DNA from: Tanypteryx hageni
Taxonomy: Eukaryota > Arthropoda > Insecta > Odonata > Petaluridae
Assembly: GCA_028673005.1 (NCBI GenBank)
Contig: CM054115.1
Coordinates: 53,209,738-53,273,737, forward strand
Direction of reading: 5' to 3'
Length of the DNA stretch: 64,000 nucleotides
Positions within the stretch are counted from its first letter, which is position 1, and each line of letters starts with the position of its first letter. This document shows, piece after piece, positions 23,641-35,639 of the stretch. Below the pieces are notes generated by a model. It worked only from the letters and a program-made list of their open reading frames with translations, made no database searches and was not told where the DNA came from. Both the position numbers and the translations under genes were made by a program.

Positions 23641-23649
23641 ACTAAAAGC

Positions 23650-24258
23650 AGCTTTTAGGCGTTCTTTATCAGCGAAACGGTAGTAGCGGAACGCATTATG
23701 TTCACGTCTCCTCCGTCCGTCTGCATGTTTTACCTCTGAACTACTTTAGTAAGCATTTAAATTCACTTATACTCGTATCTCTCATCCGTCAAATAACAAT
23801 TAAATACCACCTTTTTCTCTCCCATGCTCTTATATGATCTGGGAGTTATAGATTAAAAATTATATTCGGATAAAGGACAATATTTATCACAAAAAGGTCC
23901 TTTGAACCACATAATTAAGACTTTTAGTTTTGGAGCAAAAATTCGAAAAAAATCCCAAGCGAAGCATCGCATATTTTGTTTACATCGGTCGATACGACGA
24001 TTCTTTCCGCAAAAAAATAAAAAAACATATTTTTCTCTCCCAAGCTCTTATATGTTCTGTGAGGTGCAGATTAAAACATTTATTCGAATAGCGGACAACA
24101 TTTACCGCAAAAAAACTCCGCAAGACCATATGATTACGACTTGTAGTTTCAGAGATAAAAATTCTTTCGATACCGTTTTATACGTGTTTCCCATAATGAA
24201 CGTCTATGAAATCTCTGTGCATTATTTTTATGGAGAATACTTTTCCTTTTTTTTGTAA
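23650..24258 (+). repeat. GTTCTTTA repeat family, longest copy
   Basis: Starts TTTTAGGCGTTCTTTATCAG and ends near TATGGAGAATACTTTTCC. It contains an internal direct duplication: TTTTTCTCTCCCATGCTCTT (23812 on) and TTTTTCTCTCCCAAGCTCTT (24031 on), each continuing through a TATATG.TCTG.GAG and TTATTCG.ATA pattern. Related copies are 26740-27061 and 32897-33318. Non-coding; probably a non-autonomous DNA element with GGCGTTCTTTA/TAAAGAACGCC ends. Confidence 0.6.
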
Positions 24259-25054
24259 TGTATTTACTTAAAAAATGTATCGTTTGAAATTTTTAATTTA
24301 TTGCCATGGCGTCTTTGAATTGCTACTACATTGTAGAGCATGGGAATTTAAAGCAGATAAATTGATGCGCATTTTGCTTACTAAAAGCAATTCGTATCTT
24401 GTAATTTCATTGGTATCCCGAAGTTTGAGTTGGAACAGGAAACAAGAGTTACCGGAATTTGGTATTCGCATTTGTAACACTCTCTGTGTGGATATATAAT
24501 AAGAAAAGGATTACAAGAGGATTCCAAACTTCAGCGTCCTCCAGAAAAAATACGCATTGGAAAGAGGTAGAAATTCTATCTCTCTAGCGGAAAAGAGGAA
24601 CAGAGAAGCCACCAAGGGATATTCCGAGTAACCCCGCCGAAACTTCAAAGCAACGTAATTTCCTGTTTATTTGGGCTTGAATGCTGCGCCATCCGCTTTG
24701 CCGGCTGTGACATCATTATGTGCGATCAATAATCATTGCACCTCGGGGTATTCCATAATTTAATCGGATTTTGCGGCGTTTTCTCTCGTTTTAACTCGGT
24801 CCTTTTCAGAAGAATATTTTCGCTGAAATTGGGGAAATATTTCGCAACCTGTAGCTAAAGTATTTAGCAATTTCAAACAACTTTCTTAGTCAGATTTTTG
24901 TTTAAAATTAATTATTATTATGCTAGAGTAATTGCCCATCAAAATTGAAAGGCATACATGTTATAAAGTATTAAATTATATTTATGACACTTCCTATTCA
25001 ATTCCCTCTCCTTCTCACTCTCTCCCTCAAAAATGAAGCTAACTCTCTCAGCTT
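24259..25054. other. No gene recognised
   Basis: Open frames at 24275-24499 (plus) and 24298-24480 (minus) are antisense to each other and show no domain. 24600-24850 is of mixed composition with no identifiable feature. Confidence 0.45.

Positions 25055-25092
<38 letters not shown>
25055..25092. repeat. TA microsatellite
   Basis: An interrupted (TA)n run left of the TA-bracketed repeat. Confidence 0.9.
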
Positions 25093-25283
25093 AACTTCAG
25101 GAAAAGGAAAGGTAGTGATGAGGGTGGCAACAAGGTGTTGAAGGAAGCCCAGCGGACACTTACCAAGTTGAGGACCAAGTTGGCAGGCTGCTGGGGGCGT
25201 CGAAGAGACACGTAAATAAACACGCGCACAGATAAAACGCAAGCTTATCAGGCCTATGTATGCCCTTCTTCAGCGAAAGAGTA

Positions 25284-25286
<3 letters not shown>
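25093..25286 (+). repeat. TA-bracketed interspersed repeat, copy 2
   Basis: 25094-25215 is the inverse of 6317-6430. It continues through ACGCGCACAGATAAAACGCA and GCCCTTCTTCAGCGAAAGAG to the next (TA)n run. The CTGAAGAAGGGC word on the minus strand recalls the hairpin found at Penelope-like element ends, but a full ribozyme core is not present. The element type is unresolved. Confidence 0.55.

Positions 25287-25344
<58 letters not shown>
25287..25344. repeat. TA microsatellite
   Basis: An uninterrupted (TA)n run of about 58 bp. Confidence 0.95.
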
Positions 25345-25345
<1 letters not shown>

Positions 25346-25493
25346 CTAGCTCTGCCCCGGATTCACAGTTTCGAATTTTTCATGCTCGTATCACTCGCTA
25401 ATATTTTCATTCAAACTCATGGTACTCTAGAGATAAGTGACCGTAAGCTTTCAAATAAGTAATTGATGGAATAAAGCGATATAGAGATCCCAT

Positions 25494-25618
25494 GCAGACA
25501 GGCATAAACTGTAATGTTGGGAATAATTTTAAAACGAGAAAAAAGTCTGCCATGACCGGGAATCTAACCCGGGTCTTACACTTGCCGGGCGGATATTCTA
25601 CCATTGAACTATCTTTAG
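25494..25618 (-). repeat. tRNA-Gly-derived SINE, copy 1
   Basis: On the minus strand 25618-25549 reads as a tRNA-Gly-like cloverleaf: TAGTTCAATGGTAGAATA (A box) and CCCGGGTTAGATTCCCGG (T arm, with C to A in the B box). The anticodon position reads GGC and U33 is replaced by C, so it is not a functional tRNA. A T-rich stretch follows, then a body ending CAGTTTATGCCTGTCTGC that is shared with the copy at 35516. Confidence 0.7.
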
Positions 25619-25786
25619 ATCGTTATATTCCATCAATTTCTTGCTTGGCAATCTCACTATTTGAGAGGGAGGAGTTTTCTTCGGTGTATCTCTTCGAGGA
25701 CATCCGTTGGGGCAGTTTGATGTTAGCTTGGCTAGTTCCGTCCCAACCAAGAAAACATCCGCGTTCAGAAACGAGAAAATTGATCT

Positions 25787-25875
25787 GCTACGATAGTTCA
25801 GTGGTAGAATATCCACCCGAGAAGTGGGTTCGATTCCCGGTCATAACAGACTTTTTTTCTCGTTTCAAAATTATT
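25787..25875 (+). repeat. tRNA-Gly-derived SINE, copy 2 (inverted relative to copy 1)
   Basis: TAGTTCAGTGGTAGAATATC and GGGTTCGATTCCCGGTCA match copy 1, with about 8 bp missing in the anticodon/variable region. ACAGACTTTTTTTCTCG follows. With the minus-strand copy at 25494-25618 it forms an inverted pair about 170 bp apart. Confidence 0.7.
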
Positions 25876-25919
25876 TCCTTTCAAATAAGTTGTTACGCAC
25901 CTCCGTAGGTTCTTTCGTT

Positions 25920-26635
25920 CGCCCTCACCTTTAGGTATCGAAAAGCCATGTGCTGGCCAGAGAGACTTAGGCTTTCAAATGCGCCGTCATACACTTCGGT
26001 AAGTTCTTCCGTTCACTCTCAATTTTAGCTATCGGAAAGACATGTGCTGGCCACAGGAAATACCATTATTGTTTCAATGTTCTACAGTTTATCCATTCAG
26101 TGTATCATTAACTTTTAATTGTAGTATAGATGCGTAAACATAAGATGAACAGAAAATACTCATATAAAGCTAACATATACCTATGATTTGATGGGTAAGA
26201 GACTCTCTTTTTAATGGTAGTGATGTAATTAAAAATATAAAACGACGAACGGGAATCATGAAAAGGGAGCAAAAACGAGTGAGGGAAGAATTGCAGAGCG
26301 AATTACACAAGTCTCTTTTTTTCACTGACTGCTATCGGAGTAAAACATCGCAGATGCGATGCGTTGTTGATTGCCTGCATTACGTAATGACGTTTAACTG
26401 TTCCCCATATAAAACCATTTGATTCTCAAATGCGCCGACAATGTACTTGTCGTAGTAGCTTACTTTCCTCATTGTTAACAAGAGAGAAAAGATGGACAGA
26501 TCATGCGTGCATACGTGCGAGGCAGAGGCGTTTTTTCCGCGATTTCTCAGTGAGGACGTTTAGTGTTGGAGGTTTACTACTCTGTTAGCCCTTCTTCACC
26601 GTAAATACCCCAATTCGAGAAAGGAGGAACATGTT
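25920..26635. other. No gene recognised
   Basis: Contains a loose direct repeat of TCTTTCGTTCGCCCTCACCT (25910) and TTCTTCCGTTCACTCTCAAT (26005), each followed by CATGTGCTGGCCA. This suggests a ~95-bp duplicated unit. Otherwise unannotated. Confidence 0.4.
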
Positions 26636-26720
26636 GGCTTGATAGCTTAGTTGGTTAAAGCACCTAGCCAGCAAATGGGGAGACCCGGGTTCGATTCCCT
26701 GTCAAGTACAGGATTTTTTT
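26636..26720 (+). ncRNA. tRNA-like sequence with Pol III terminator (SINE head or tRNA pseudogene)
   Basis: 26636-26709 folds as a cloverleaf. Acceptor GGCTTGA pairs with TCAAGTA at six of seven positions. The D arm is TAGCTTAGTTGGTTAAAGC, the anticodon arm is CCTAG-CCAGCAA-ATGGG, and the T arm CCGGGTTCGATTCCCTG has one mismatch. An oligo-T run (26714-26720) follows as a likely RNA polymerase III stop. The anticodon position would be AGC, but U33 is C and the stem is imperfect, so a decoding tRNA is doubtful. Confidence 0.5.
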
Positions 26721-26739
26721 CTCCTTCTCAATGTTCAAA

Positions 26740-27062
26740 ATTCAAATCGCATATTTTGTTTACATCGATCGCAAAGACGGTTCTCACAGCAAACAACAAT
26801 TAAAAATCTATATATTTCTCTCCCATTCTCTTATATTATCTGTGAGGTATAGATTGAAAAATTTATTTGGATAGAGATAAACATTTACTACAAGACAGTC
26901 CCCGAGACTATAGTTTCGGGGATAAAAATTCGAGATTCACCTAATCTTTCGATACCGTTCCATACGTATTTCCCATTAAGAACGCCTTTTAAATCTCTGT
27001 GTATTCCAATTATGGAGTATACTTTTCCATCTTGTTACTTATTGTAAAGAACGCCTAAAAAC
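26740..27062 (+). repeat. GTTCTTTA repeat family, copy 2
   Basis: Shares ATCGCATATTTTGTTTACAT, CTCTCCCATTCTCTTATAT and GGAGTATACTTTTCCATCTT with 23650-24258. Ends TTGTAAAGAACGCCTAAAAA. Lacks the left GGCGTTCTTTA end. Confidence 0.6.
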
Positions 27063-30000
27063 CTGAAAAAATCACACCTTTTCTGATTCTACACAAATTT
27101 TTACGCTAATTCGACACCGATGAGAATTCTGCTTCTAAAAGCTTCTTCTTCTTTCAGTCGAGAACCGTCCAAACCACTGGTTCATTCCATGATTTTTAGC
27201 AATTTTAAAATGCAAATGATTAATGTGGTACACTCATACCCGCGTTAATCAAATGTGGAAAATAAACGCTCCTGAAATCGAATCCAAGTTCTTGTGATAG
27301 AATATAATGTATCTAAAAGGTGCAAGAATTATAACCCAGTATATTTCGATAAAATCGTCGAAATCGTATTAATCGTTCTCGAGTTATTCACCGTCACAAA
27401 ACGCCGTTCCAATAGCGTTTATTTTCTCCCTGTGATTGACACGGGTGTGAGTGTAGCACATTAATAATTTGCATTTTAAAATTATTTATACATTTTAATA
27501 AATAAAGCGCCTTTTTATTTAGTTATGACAGTGTTGAAAAAATTCCGATTTTTGTATGTATGTACGTACTTTACAAGTAGTACAAATATTTTTTTAGAAA
27601 GAGTGGTGCCCAGTGAAGTCGCACCGTGGACACATCCATATATCTCTGGAGAAATATTAACGCTTGTCTCTGTTAAGATTGACATTATTAAACCTACTTT
27701 TATTAATGGGATCGATATGACCGTTTCGTAGGTGATTAATTCTCTCATTAAAAGTGTTCGTTATTTCTATGAACATGCAATCTTATTCTCATAATTCGCT
27801 GCTTTCAACCAAATACCGAACTATACTATTTTTTTTAAAACACTCCCTTTTGTCGTTGACATCGACGTCGAATTCCGTTTTGAAAGTTGAATTGACCAAA
27901 ACGTGAGGCCATCACTTACATAGATGGAGAAATAGGTTTGCAACCCATACAACTTCGCAGGCGCAAAGGTAGGCACGCCTGCCATTTAACTGCGTCGGAG
28001 ATCCATTACGAAAATATCCCGTGCAAGGTGGACTTTTTTCAGTACGAAACGGCTCGCGGACACGAGCGAGATGGCTGCTCCTTTATATACTCCCTTCACC
28101 TTGACCGCGTCCCGCCCAGGACGTTAGTCAATGTCAGATTCTTGAATGGAAGTTGGAAATTGCGCGTCGGCGAGTTCCGCGTCGCTCGCTCTTGTTGGAA
28201 GATCTCTTTCTTTCTTCCAAAAGGGAGCCCCGTGTCGGAAAAAAGGACGCATGAGACGTTTTTCGAACAATTGCAAAAGTGAAAGCCTTTCGACAGCACA
28301 CGATGTAACAAGATGCTGACAGTGGCTTCCGTTGCCTCGGAAAATTATTTCATTTTAGTGGAGTGAAAATTAGTAGGTAGTCAATCAGATTATTTCCATG
28401 GTATATTTAATAATTTTATCAATCAGTCAAAGTAATTGAGATTTTTTTAAATTAAAGAGACTCAATTTAATACATTAAAGTGCTTGATCATTCGAAATGG
28501 TTTTAATCTTCAATACAGGTATAGCTGAAAACAGTTTTAGCTTTCGATTTTTTTTAAAACGGGGGTGGGCCGAATTTTAAATATTTGCTTTTTTATTATT
28601 TTCCATTATTTGTTTTTTTTTGGTCGTTTATATTCAACACTGCGCAAAAAGATATTGTCGACTGATTTAATTCGAAAAATGTTTTGCCATTTGGAAATTT
28701 TATTTATACTCCCATGATTAAAATAGTCGATTATTTGGCCTTCTGTAGATTAGTTGTAATGAATGTAAGCATAGATTGGTTTGTCAAAGGTCGAAAGAAT
28801 ATGTTACTCATATCTTTGAACTTCAATGGGACGAGGTTGACACGATACTTAAATTTATAATCTTTTAATGCGTAAAAATTTATTCAATTTCAATATTAAT
28901 AGCTAACATTCTGTCTGTTCTAAATGTATTCAATACAGGCAACGTACAGTTCGTTCAATTAAAAAAGCACCTAGCTGAGAACTAACATATATTTACAGAT
29001 ACCAGACAAACTCAAATTTTTTTGCTTGATTTATTTCGTTAATTGTTTTAAATCTCATATTCATGAGAATTCAGTAATCTTCTCCATACGAGTGAAGAAT
29101 CGACGGAGAAAAAAGGAAAAATATTCTAATATAGGGTACCAAAATCGCTGATTAAATTCTAATTTGATGTTAATTTGAATACAAGGAAGTATCTCGTTTC
29201 TGGCCCAAGATAAATTTAAGTGTTTATTTCTTATTTTTCTTGCGACTTTTTAATGCGAATTGAATCGGATACGTTCGTTTGTGTTTATCAAAAGGAAAAA
29301 ATTATGTCCTGGAATCAAGCGCGTACTCTTATCGTGGAAGATTGACTCATCCGAAACGTCTGCTATCAGTTTTTTTTTTAAATGCCGAGATTGAACGGGC
29401 GGTGGTAAGAACTACGGTTTAAATTTAGGTTTTCGAATAATTCTAATACAGCAGTCGCTTTGCGCAAGATAGAGTATACGTTCTTAGAGAAGACCTTTTT
29501 GGGCGAAATAGCGTTGTGCAGATGTAATTCATCTTGGAAAACAATCCCGTGTTCGTATAGGTTACGACCTTTCTCACGTCGCGTATTTTCGTAAATTGCG
29601 GCACGCACCTACATCAGGACCGTGTATAATTAAATTTTATGTTTTAGGTAACTGGCAGGATTATTTAACCGCGTACAATTCTCGACGTAGAAACTCGCGC
29701 AGAACAAGAATTTATTGTTCTCTTGTTTCTATGAGCGTGATGAGGTTCCATGTTGCTTTCGAGCTGTTCATCATTTTAAGATTTTTGGAAAATTTCAGCA
29801 AATATCCGTCAGAGCTTGAAATCCGTTGCGTGAATAATATAATACTAGCGTTTTACGATGCGCACGGCACTTAAAAAGAAAGATGACGATCAGAATGAAA
29901 AATAACTGTTGTCATTCGAAATTTTTAATTTAAAATAGTACCTCAAGCAAAAATCCATGCGTTATTTAAAAAATCAATACTCTTTAATTAGATTTTATTT

Positions 30001-31460
30001 CATATCGCATTCGACGAATAAAGATCTTTCGGCCGTAGCATTGTTGATCCTACTTTTACATCTGATGATTCGTTTCCTCCAAGTTTTCATTTAAGGTACC
30101 AGACGTAACTTTTAAAGCTATTCACAGCTAATGAACTATAATTTTGATCTTGCATTAGTTATCTCTCAAATATCTACTGGTCAAATATTTATGCTATACC
30201 TACCTTATTTCACCGTTATCAGTATCAGTAGAACGGTGTTATTAGACGATAAATCTGAATATATAGGGCGCGCCATGCGTGAAATTCAACGAAAAACACA
30301 CTTCATTCATCGCGACCCGCTCCCATCTTTTCCTCTCCTATTTTAGAAATTCCGTTAGCCATGTAAACAGAACCGAACCCCTATACATAATCATTTGGTC
30401 TGAGGACCACAGAAATGGAAATTAAGCGTTGGGATGTAGCTCAAGCCGTAGCCAAACACTATTCGAGAAAATATCTGCATAAGGTTGACGCGCTTAACGG
30501 GAAAAGCTCAATTAATTTTTATTACTATTAAGCGAGTTTGTATTAAAAATAAACATATGAGTTTCACATCTCTATCCGTGTTGCCATCGTGCAAATTCTG
30601 AGTGAAACTGCGATTGACCCAATTTTCTTTGTATGGTGAAATTTTTTTTGAGGAGCACTGACAGAGTGATCTTCTTTAATTAATGCGCAAATTCAGGTTC
30701 TCTCGGTGCGTCTTATCGTGTAGCCTTCCGTCGAGCGCTTAATAAAGATGAATTTGTGGTTGAACATGTCTACAGCGACGAACATTTCTGAGCACACGGC
30801 TACAGTTATGCCATTTATATCACATCTTTCTTCCCTGGACGATAAATTAAACGCGCATAATTCATTCGTATTTTAGAAGAAAATAAAATATTTAATAATC
30901 AACTTTTGTAGGATAGCAAACCCCAACCACCGAACGAAGCAATTAATTAAACTTAACAAGGATATCGATGCCGGCTGCTTGATAGTCTTTTGGAAACTGG
31001 ATGAAATTTACAGACCAAATTGTTTCCGTGACCTTCCGCTTGGGTTGCTACGGGAGCTTTTAAGGTCAAGCATCGGGTCAAAGGGGACGAAGGGAAAATT
31101 GATGTTTGCCGCTCGCGGGAGTCTTTGGCTTCATCCAGCTCCAGTTCCGTGGTTCGCATTAGTCGAGTTCACATCCCCCTCTCTTCGAAGACTTTCGCAT
31201 GCTTACCCTTTGAAGCAGCGTTTAACCGAAGCAGAACTTTGTCTCTTGAAGACAAAAATAATTTCGGATTTTAAAAAACTTTGATAATCCTTTCATAGGG
31301 TAAAGACGGAAGACGCATATCGTGGGCGTTGAATAGGAAACTCTGGAATTGCGATATAATTCATAAAGATCGAGAACTTCGGCCAATTGTAAAACAGTTG
31401 GAACAAAATGTCGTGGAAAGTATCGATTTATAATATATGTAGAATTTATTGTAAAGAAAA
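27063..31460. other. Long AT-rich stretch without a supported gene
   Basis: Many short frames, none with a domain. 27940-28300 is a GC-richer island open on plus (27938-28282) and carries TATATAAAG on the minus strand at 28081-28089, a possible promoter with no clear gene behind it. 30979-31284 is open on plus and unrecognised. No tRNA or transposon ends were found. Confidence 0.4.
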
Positions 31461-31469
31461 TTTAAAGTT

Positions 31470-31510
31470 GCTTTTAGCACGTTTTCTTAAAAGAAAAAAC
31501 GTGCTTATGT
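31470..31510. repeat. Short palindrome followed by GTCCGTCTGTC run
   Basis: AGCACGTTTTCTT and AAGAAAAAACGTGCT form a near-perfect hairpin. ATCACTCTGTCCGTCTGTCT follows. This resembles the edge of an interspersed repeat, but no partner end was found. Confidence 0.4.
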
Positions 31511-32239
31511 GATCACTCTGTCCGTCTGTCTCTCCGTCTGTGGACAAACAATTTTTTGTTTTAAGATATACTAGATAAATTCTTTTTGAATCTGATAGCT
31601 CTTATAAATTAATGAATTTTCAACCGATTGGATTTTCTAACTAGTTCATAGATTTTTCGATAGGTGGATCCAAAATCGAATAAAAAAACAAATATTTCCA
31701 ATGGTATTGTAGCCAAATTACTGGAGATATTTGGAAAATTATTTTGTATATTGATAGCTATAAGTTCAATGTCTGAATTTTCTATGCAGTTCATAGATTT
31801 TTTGCTAGGTAGCTTCGAATTCTGAAAATTCAAATAGACAAGCAACTCAAACTGGATTGAGTGAAGTTTTCGCGGATGGGAAGGTCTAGTGGGGATCTAC
31901 GCTCCAACGCTGCGTGTTGTCTCCTCCTAAAAGGGGGAGACAAATCAGAACCCTGAAATTTTTTAAGAAAACTCTTACTTTAGGAAGGGCACCTTACCTG
32001 TTTAGATTAAATTCGTAAACACCTGAAAAGGATATTGTTGAATGGTAGGTGTCTAAATCAGTGAACAAACTGTAATAAATTGACGAGTTAAATTATATGC
32101 AAACGAAATAAAAATTAATATAACCTATTCGCATCATAAAAATAATCCCTCAAAGAACCCTCTGTCACATTGAGAGGAAATCAATAATAGGTGATTTTAC
32201 AAGCAGTTCTACGATGCTCTTACCGTCACCGATAAGAAA

Positions 32240-32600
32240 CGAGTATGGAAAGGTGTATTCCATGTCGGAGTACACAGAGCTTCCAAATAGGTTCTTTGAA
32301 ATCAACAAATTTTAGTAAAACATCCCAATGCCAAATTTCATCAAAATATGCCCTGTGGTTCCCATGTTGAAATAGGTACGTTGTAAACTACATGTAGGTC
32401 TTTATGAAAAGTGGTCGTAAATATCGTCCGATTTTAACCTAAATTGGAATCGTTCGACCAATTTTACTACAACTCCCCAATACCAAATTTCATCAAAATA
32501 CGTCCAGCAGTTCCAAAGTTTTAACATACGGACGGACGACCGGAAACGACCTCCCCTACTAGTATATGCGTTCACCTCGTGCAAAAAACGCACAATGAAT
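32240..32600 (+). repeat. Interspersed repeat with duplicated AAATTTCATCAAAATA motif
   Basis: ATGCCAAATTTCATCAAAAT (32330) and ATACCAAATTTCATCAAAAT (32481) head two related units. Each is followed by a G.CC[CA]..[GT][TA]G[GT]TTCC stretch. ACGGACGGACGACC follows the second. This wording is typical of short insect non-autonomous repeats. No coding. Confidence 0.45.
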
Positions 32601-32896
32601 TGTAAGATTTCTTCGTAGAATTCTTATGAAGATTTCACCCACGAATAATTTCTTCCCCAAGTAGTATAATGCATGCGGGATGCCGTATGCAGGACGGTGT
32701 AACACTGGATGCTTTGTTGGGTAGGAGGAGGAAAGAGAAGCGAATCGACCCCGGCAAAGTTGGGGAAAAGTTTGGGAAGGAATGTGAGAAGAGGGCTTAA
32801 GGTTTTAAGCAGGGGGGAGGGGGGGGTCTTAAGTGTGGTTAATACATGCGAAACTCGGCCACAGACTACTTTTACTTAAATAAGCCTTTGTTTATT

Positions 32897-33318
32897 AGGC
32901 GTTCTTTACGAGCGAAGCGATAGTAGCAGAACGCCTTATGGGCACGTCGCCTCCGTATGTTTAATCTCTGAAACTACTGGGAGGATTTTAACTAAATTAA
33001 GTATTAGTGATCCTTATTAAAATTTTTCGACAAATGCTGATTTTTAACACCATCCGTGAATTAGAACGTCCGCTTTATATAAAGTACTTAAATAAATTTA
33101 TACTCGTATCTCGTTAAATGGCTTCTGTCAAGCAACAATTAAATACCATATTTTTCTCTTCCATGTTCTTATATGATCTGTGGGGTATACATTAAAAAAT
33201 TTATTCGGATAGAGGGCAACATTTTCCACAAAAAAGTCTGTGAGACGTATTACCCATAAAGAACGCCTATGAAATCTGTGTACTCCATTTATGGAGTACA
33301 CTTTTCCCACTTGTTTTA
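32897..33318 (+). repeat. GTTCTTTA repeat family, copy 3
   Basis: Starts TTAGGCGTTCTTTACGAGCG and runs through GTAGCAGAACGCC and CTCTTCCATGTTCTTATATG. It ends with a ATAAAGAACGCCTATGAAAT block and TGGAGTACACTTTTCCC. It matches 23650-24258 without its internal duplication. Confidence 0.65.
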
Positions 33319-35063
33319 TCACCATAGAAAGTGTATTCGTCAAGCATATTTTTTATTTTCTATAATTTCATATTTGAATAGAAGCTCAATTTTTAGTGTT
33401 CTATGATAACTAATAACTGTAAATCTACCTCGATTACGATGTCACTATGGCTTATGGAAAATAGCAAAACGAACATTTTTTTACGTGATACATTTTGAGC
33501 ATTTTTAGTTTTTACATATGGAAAAGCAAATTAAATGGATGGGGGAAAAGAATGTGCAAGGCAATGGTGGGCATGTGGGAGAGTGAGAGATTAAAAAAAT
33601 TGACATTGAACAACAGAGTTTGAGAAAGAAAATGAAGCCGCTAGCAGCAGACCTTAGTAACTTCTCATCTTCAGTTCACCCAAGGCTCTGCATGGATGTC
33701 CCAATATTATTTTTGATAATATTCATTTGCAGTTTTGTCTTTAAAAATCTGTACAAGTAGATAAACCTTATTTACCAAAATAACATTTTAGCAAGAGGAA
33801 ATAAATTAAAAAATCAAGTTGCCAATCACTGGACCCCCTAATTCTGAGTACTCAGAATTGACTTTATTGTCCAACAATATGTGATAGGATGGTCCAAGAT
33901 AAACCAGATTATATATTATGAAATTAATATATATTTTCTGACATAAACTATCATCAGGTTATAATATAAATATAGGTACAAATATTTTAGTGCATAGTAT
34001 TAAATACTAAATCATATTTTTATGTAAATATGGGTATATTTATTGTCTTTTAATTAATAGGAAAGTGTAATATCTTTGGCCTAATAGAATAAAAGACATC
34101 TATGTGAAGGTGTAAAATGTTAATACAAGAATTATTAAGATATAATTTCACAAAGATTATTTAACGATTACGAATGTCAATATATAGAGCATAAGATTTT
34201 CAACATCTTTTTTTCTCAGCCATTATACTAATAAAAAGCAATGGCATTATTTGATTGAATTTGAATTACAAAATCTAAGATCACGATATTCTTTGTGGTT
34301 TTGAATAGATCAGTATCCCATTTTAAGTTGCATGAATTTCACTTTTAATATTGTCAATAGAAAGTAACACAGTTGGGTTTACAGTTATTTTCCTACCAAA
34401 TTATATTTTAATCATATATATTGAAAATACATGAAAATTTGGTTGAATATTCATAAAATCTGTTTATTTTTTATATCTATACTTTTATTAAATTTTAGTT
34501 AATTGAAGAGAGAGATCAAGAAGAAAAAACCATGCTGCTATCTTTGATGGTCCATATGATTATAAACTATGACAGTTATCAATGACCAAGGAAGTTTCAC
34601 TTATGTTGTAACTCACTTCTAATTGGTCACTTTGAATCATCACTCCATCGAAAGAGCAAGAACTTTTCCAGATTTTTGTCAACAGGTAAAGATAATTTTT
34701 GGTGACATCCTTTATACTAAACTTAGAGCATGTAACATCAGGGTTGGCTAAGTGTCTTTTGGCGGCCTGGGCAAGGATCCAATCTAGCACCACTTTCCGT
34801 GAGTTAATTTTTATGAAGGAATTTATGAGTTTCAATGATTACACATAAATATCAATTATATTACAATGATGTATATATTTTAAGTGCATGTTTTATGTAC
34901 CGATGATGTAAATTTACAAACAAGTCTGGGTATGGGATCTCGAATACAGAAATCAAGTCCAATCTCTATCAGCAAAAAAAGTTCTCAGTCCAACCAGGTT
35001 AGCACTACTTTGTGTAACTTTTACAAATCAGGTTGTTTTCAACAACTTGTAACACATTTAAAG
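33319..35063. other. AT-rich stretch, no gene seen
   Basis: Very AT-rich with short frames. The 34560-34835 minus frame is open but has no domain. No transposon ends or RNA gene were recognised. Confidence 0.5.
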
Positions 35064-35115
35064 CAGTGATTCCTAATCTGGAGGTCACAAAAGGTTTGCA
35101 GAGGTGTCGCAAAAA
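35064..35115 (+). repeat. Possible hAT (Charlie-type) left end
   Basis: CAGTGATTCCTAATCTGGAG followed by GTCACAAAAGG resembles the CAGTGGTTC.CAA.CTGG.GGTC start of Charlie-like hAT elements. No matched right end or 8-bp duplication was found. Confidence 0.35.
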
Positions 35116-35515
35116 TGGAGAAATGTATATGGAATAATTTCCATATTTTATATTTTAGTTTTTTAAGATGTGTTGTAGTATTTTCCTAAAATTATTAAAT
35201 TGTTGAAAAATGTACTGTATGAATCACTCAGGATTACAATGTAACAAATGTGAAGTTACACTTACCTTTCCAATTTATGTTAGGACTTCATATTTGGCTT
35301 AAATTATATACATTTTAATCGATTCATTTCATGTATGGATATATTTAGAACAGACTACCTTGTACAAATATAATAAATATTTACTATTGTAAGTTACCTT
35401 GTTATGATGGTAGGGTTGCCAGATTTTTAAAATCACAAATTGGGACATTTATATTAAATCAAGAATTTTTGATATATTAAATCAGCCAGAAATTGATGGA
35501 ATTAATAGAAACTAT

Positions 35516-35630
35516 GCAGAAAGGCATAAGCTGTAATGTTGGGATAACTTTGAAACAGAAAAAATCTGCTATGACCGGGAATCGAACCCGGGTCTTAGCA
35601 GAATTTTTTCTGCTTCAAAGTTATCCCATA
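35516..35630 (-). repeat. tRNA-Gly SINE-derived long hairpin
   Basis: The minus strand carries the SINE body (matching 25494-25548) and only the T arm and acceptor end of the tRNA-like head (GACCCGGGTTCGATTCCCGG). 35541-35571 and 35596-35627 are inverse complements over about 31 bp with one mismatch and one indel. The T-arm sequence forms the loop. The result is an 87-bp near-perfect foldback. Confidence 0.75.
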
Positions 35631-35639
35631 TTAAATCAG

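Noticed and set aside
25215..25290. CTGAAGAAGGGC...GCCTGATAAGC on the minus strand as a third hammerhead
   Set aside because: The GAAA segment reads GATAA and no matching stem I or III can be drawn, so the core is not met.
25549..25618. Functional tRNA-Gly gene
   Set aside because: B-box base change, C at position 33 and a changed anticodon, plus shared SINE body, make it a repeat.
28081..28089. TATATAAAG on the minus strand as a gene promoter
   Set aside because: The first downstream ATG on that strand opens a frame of only a few codons and no splice model could be supported.
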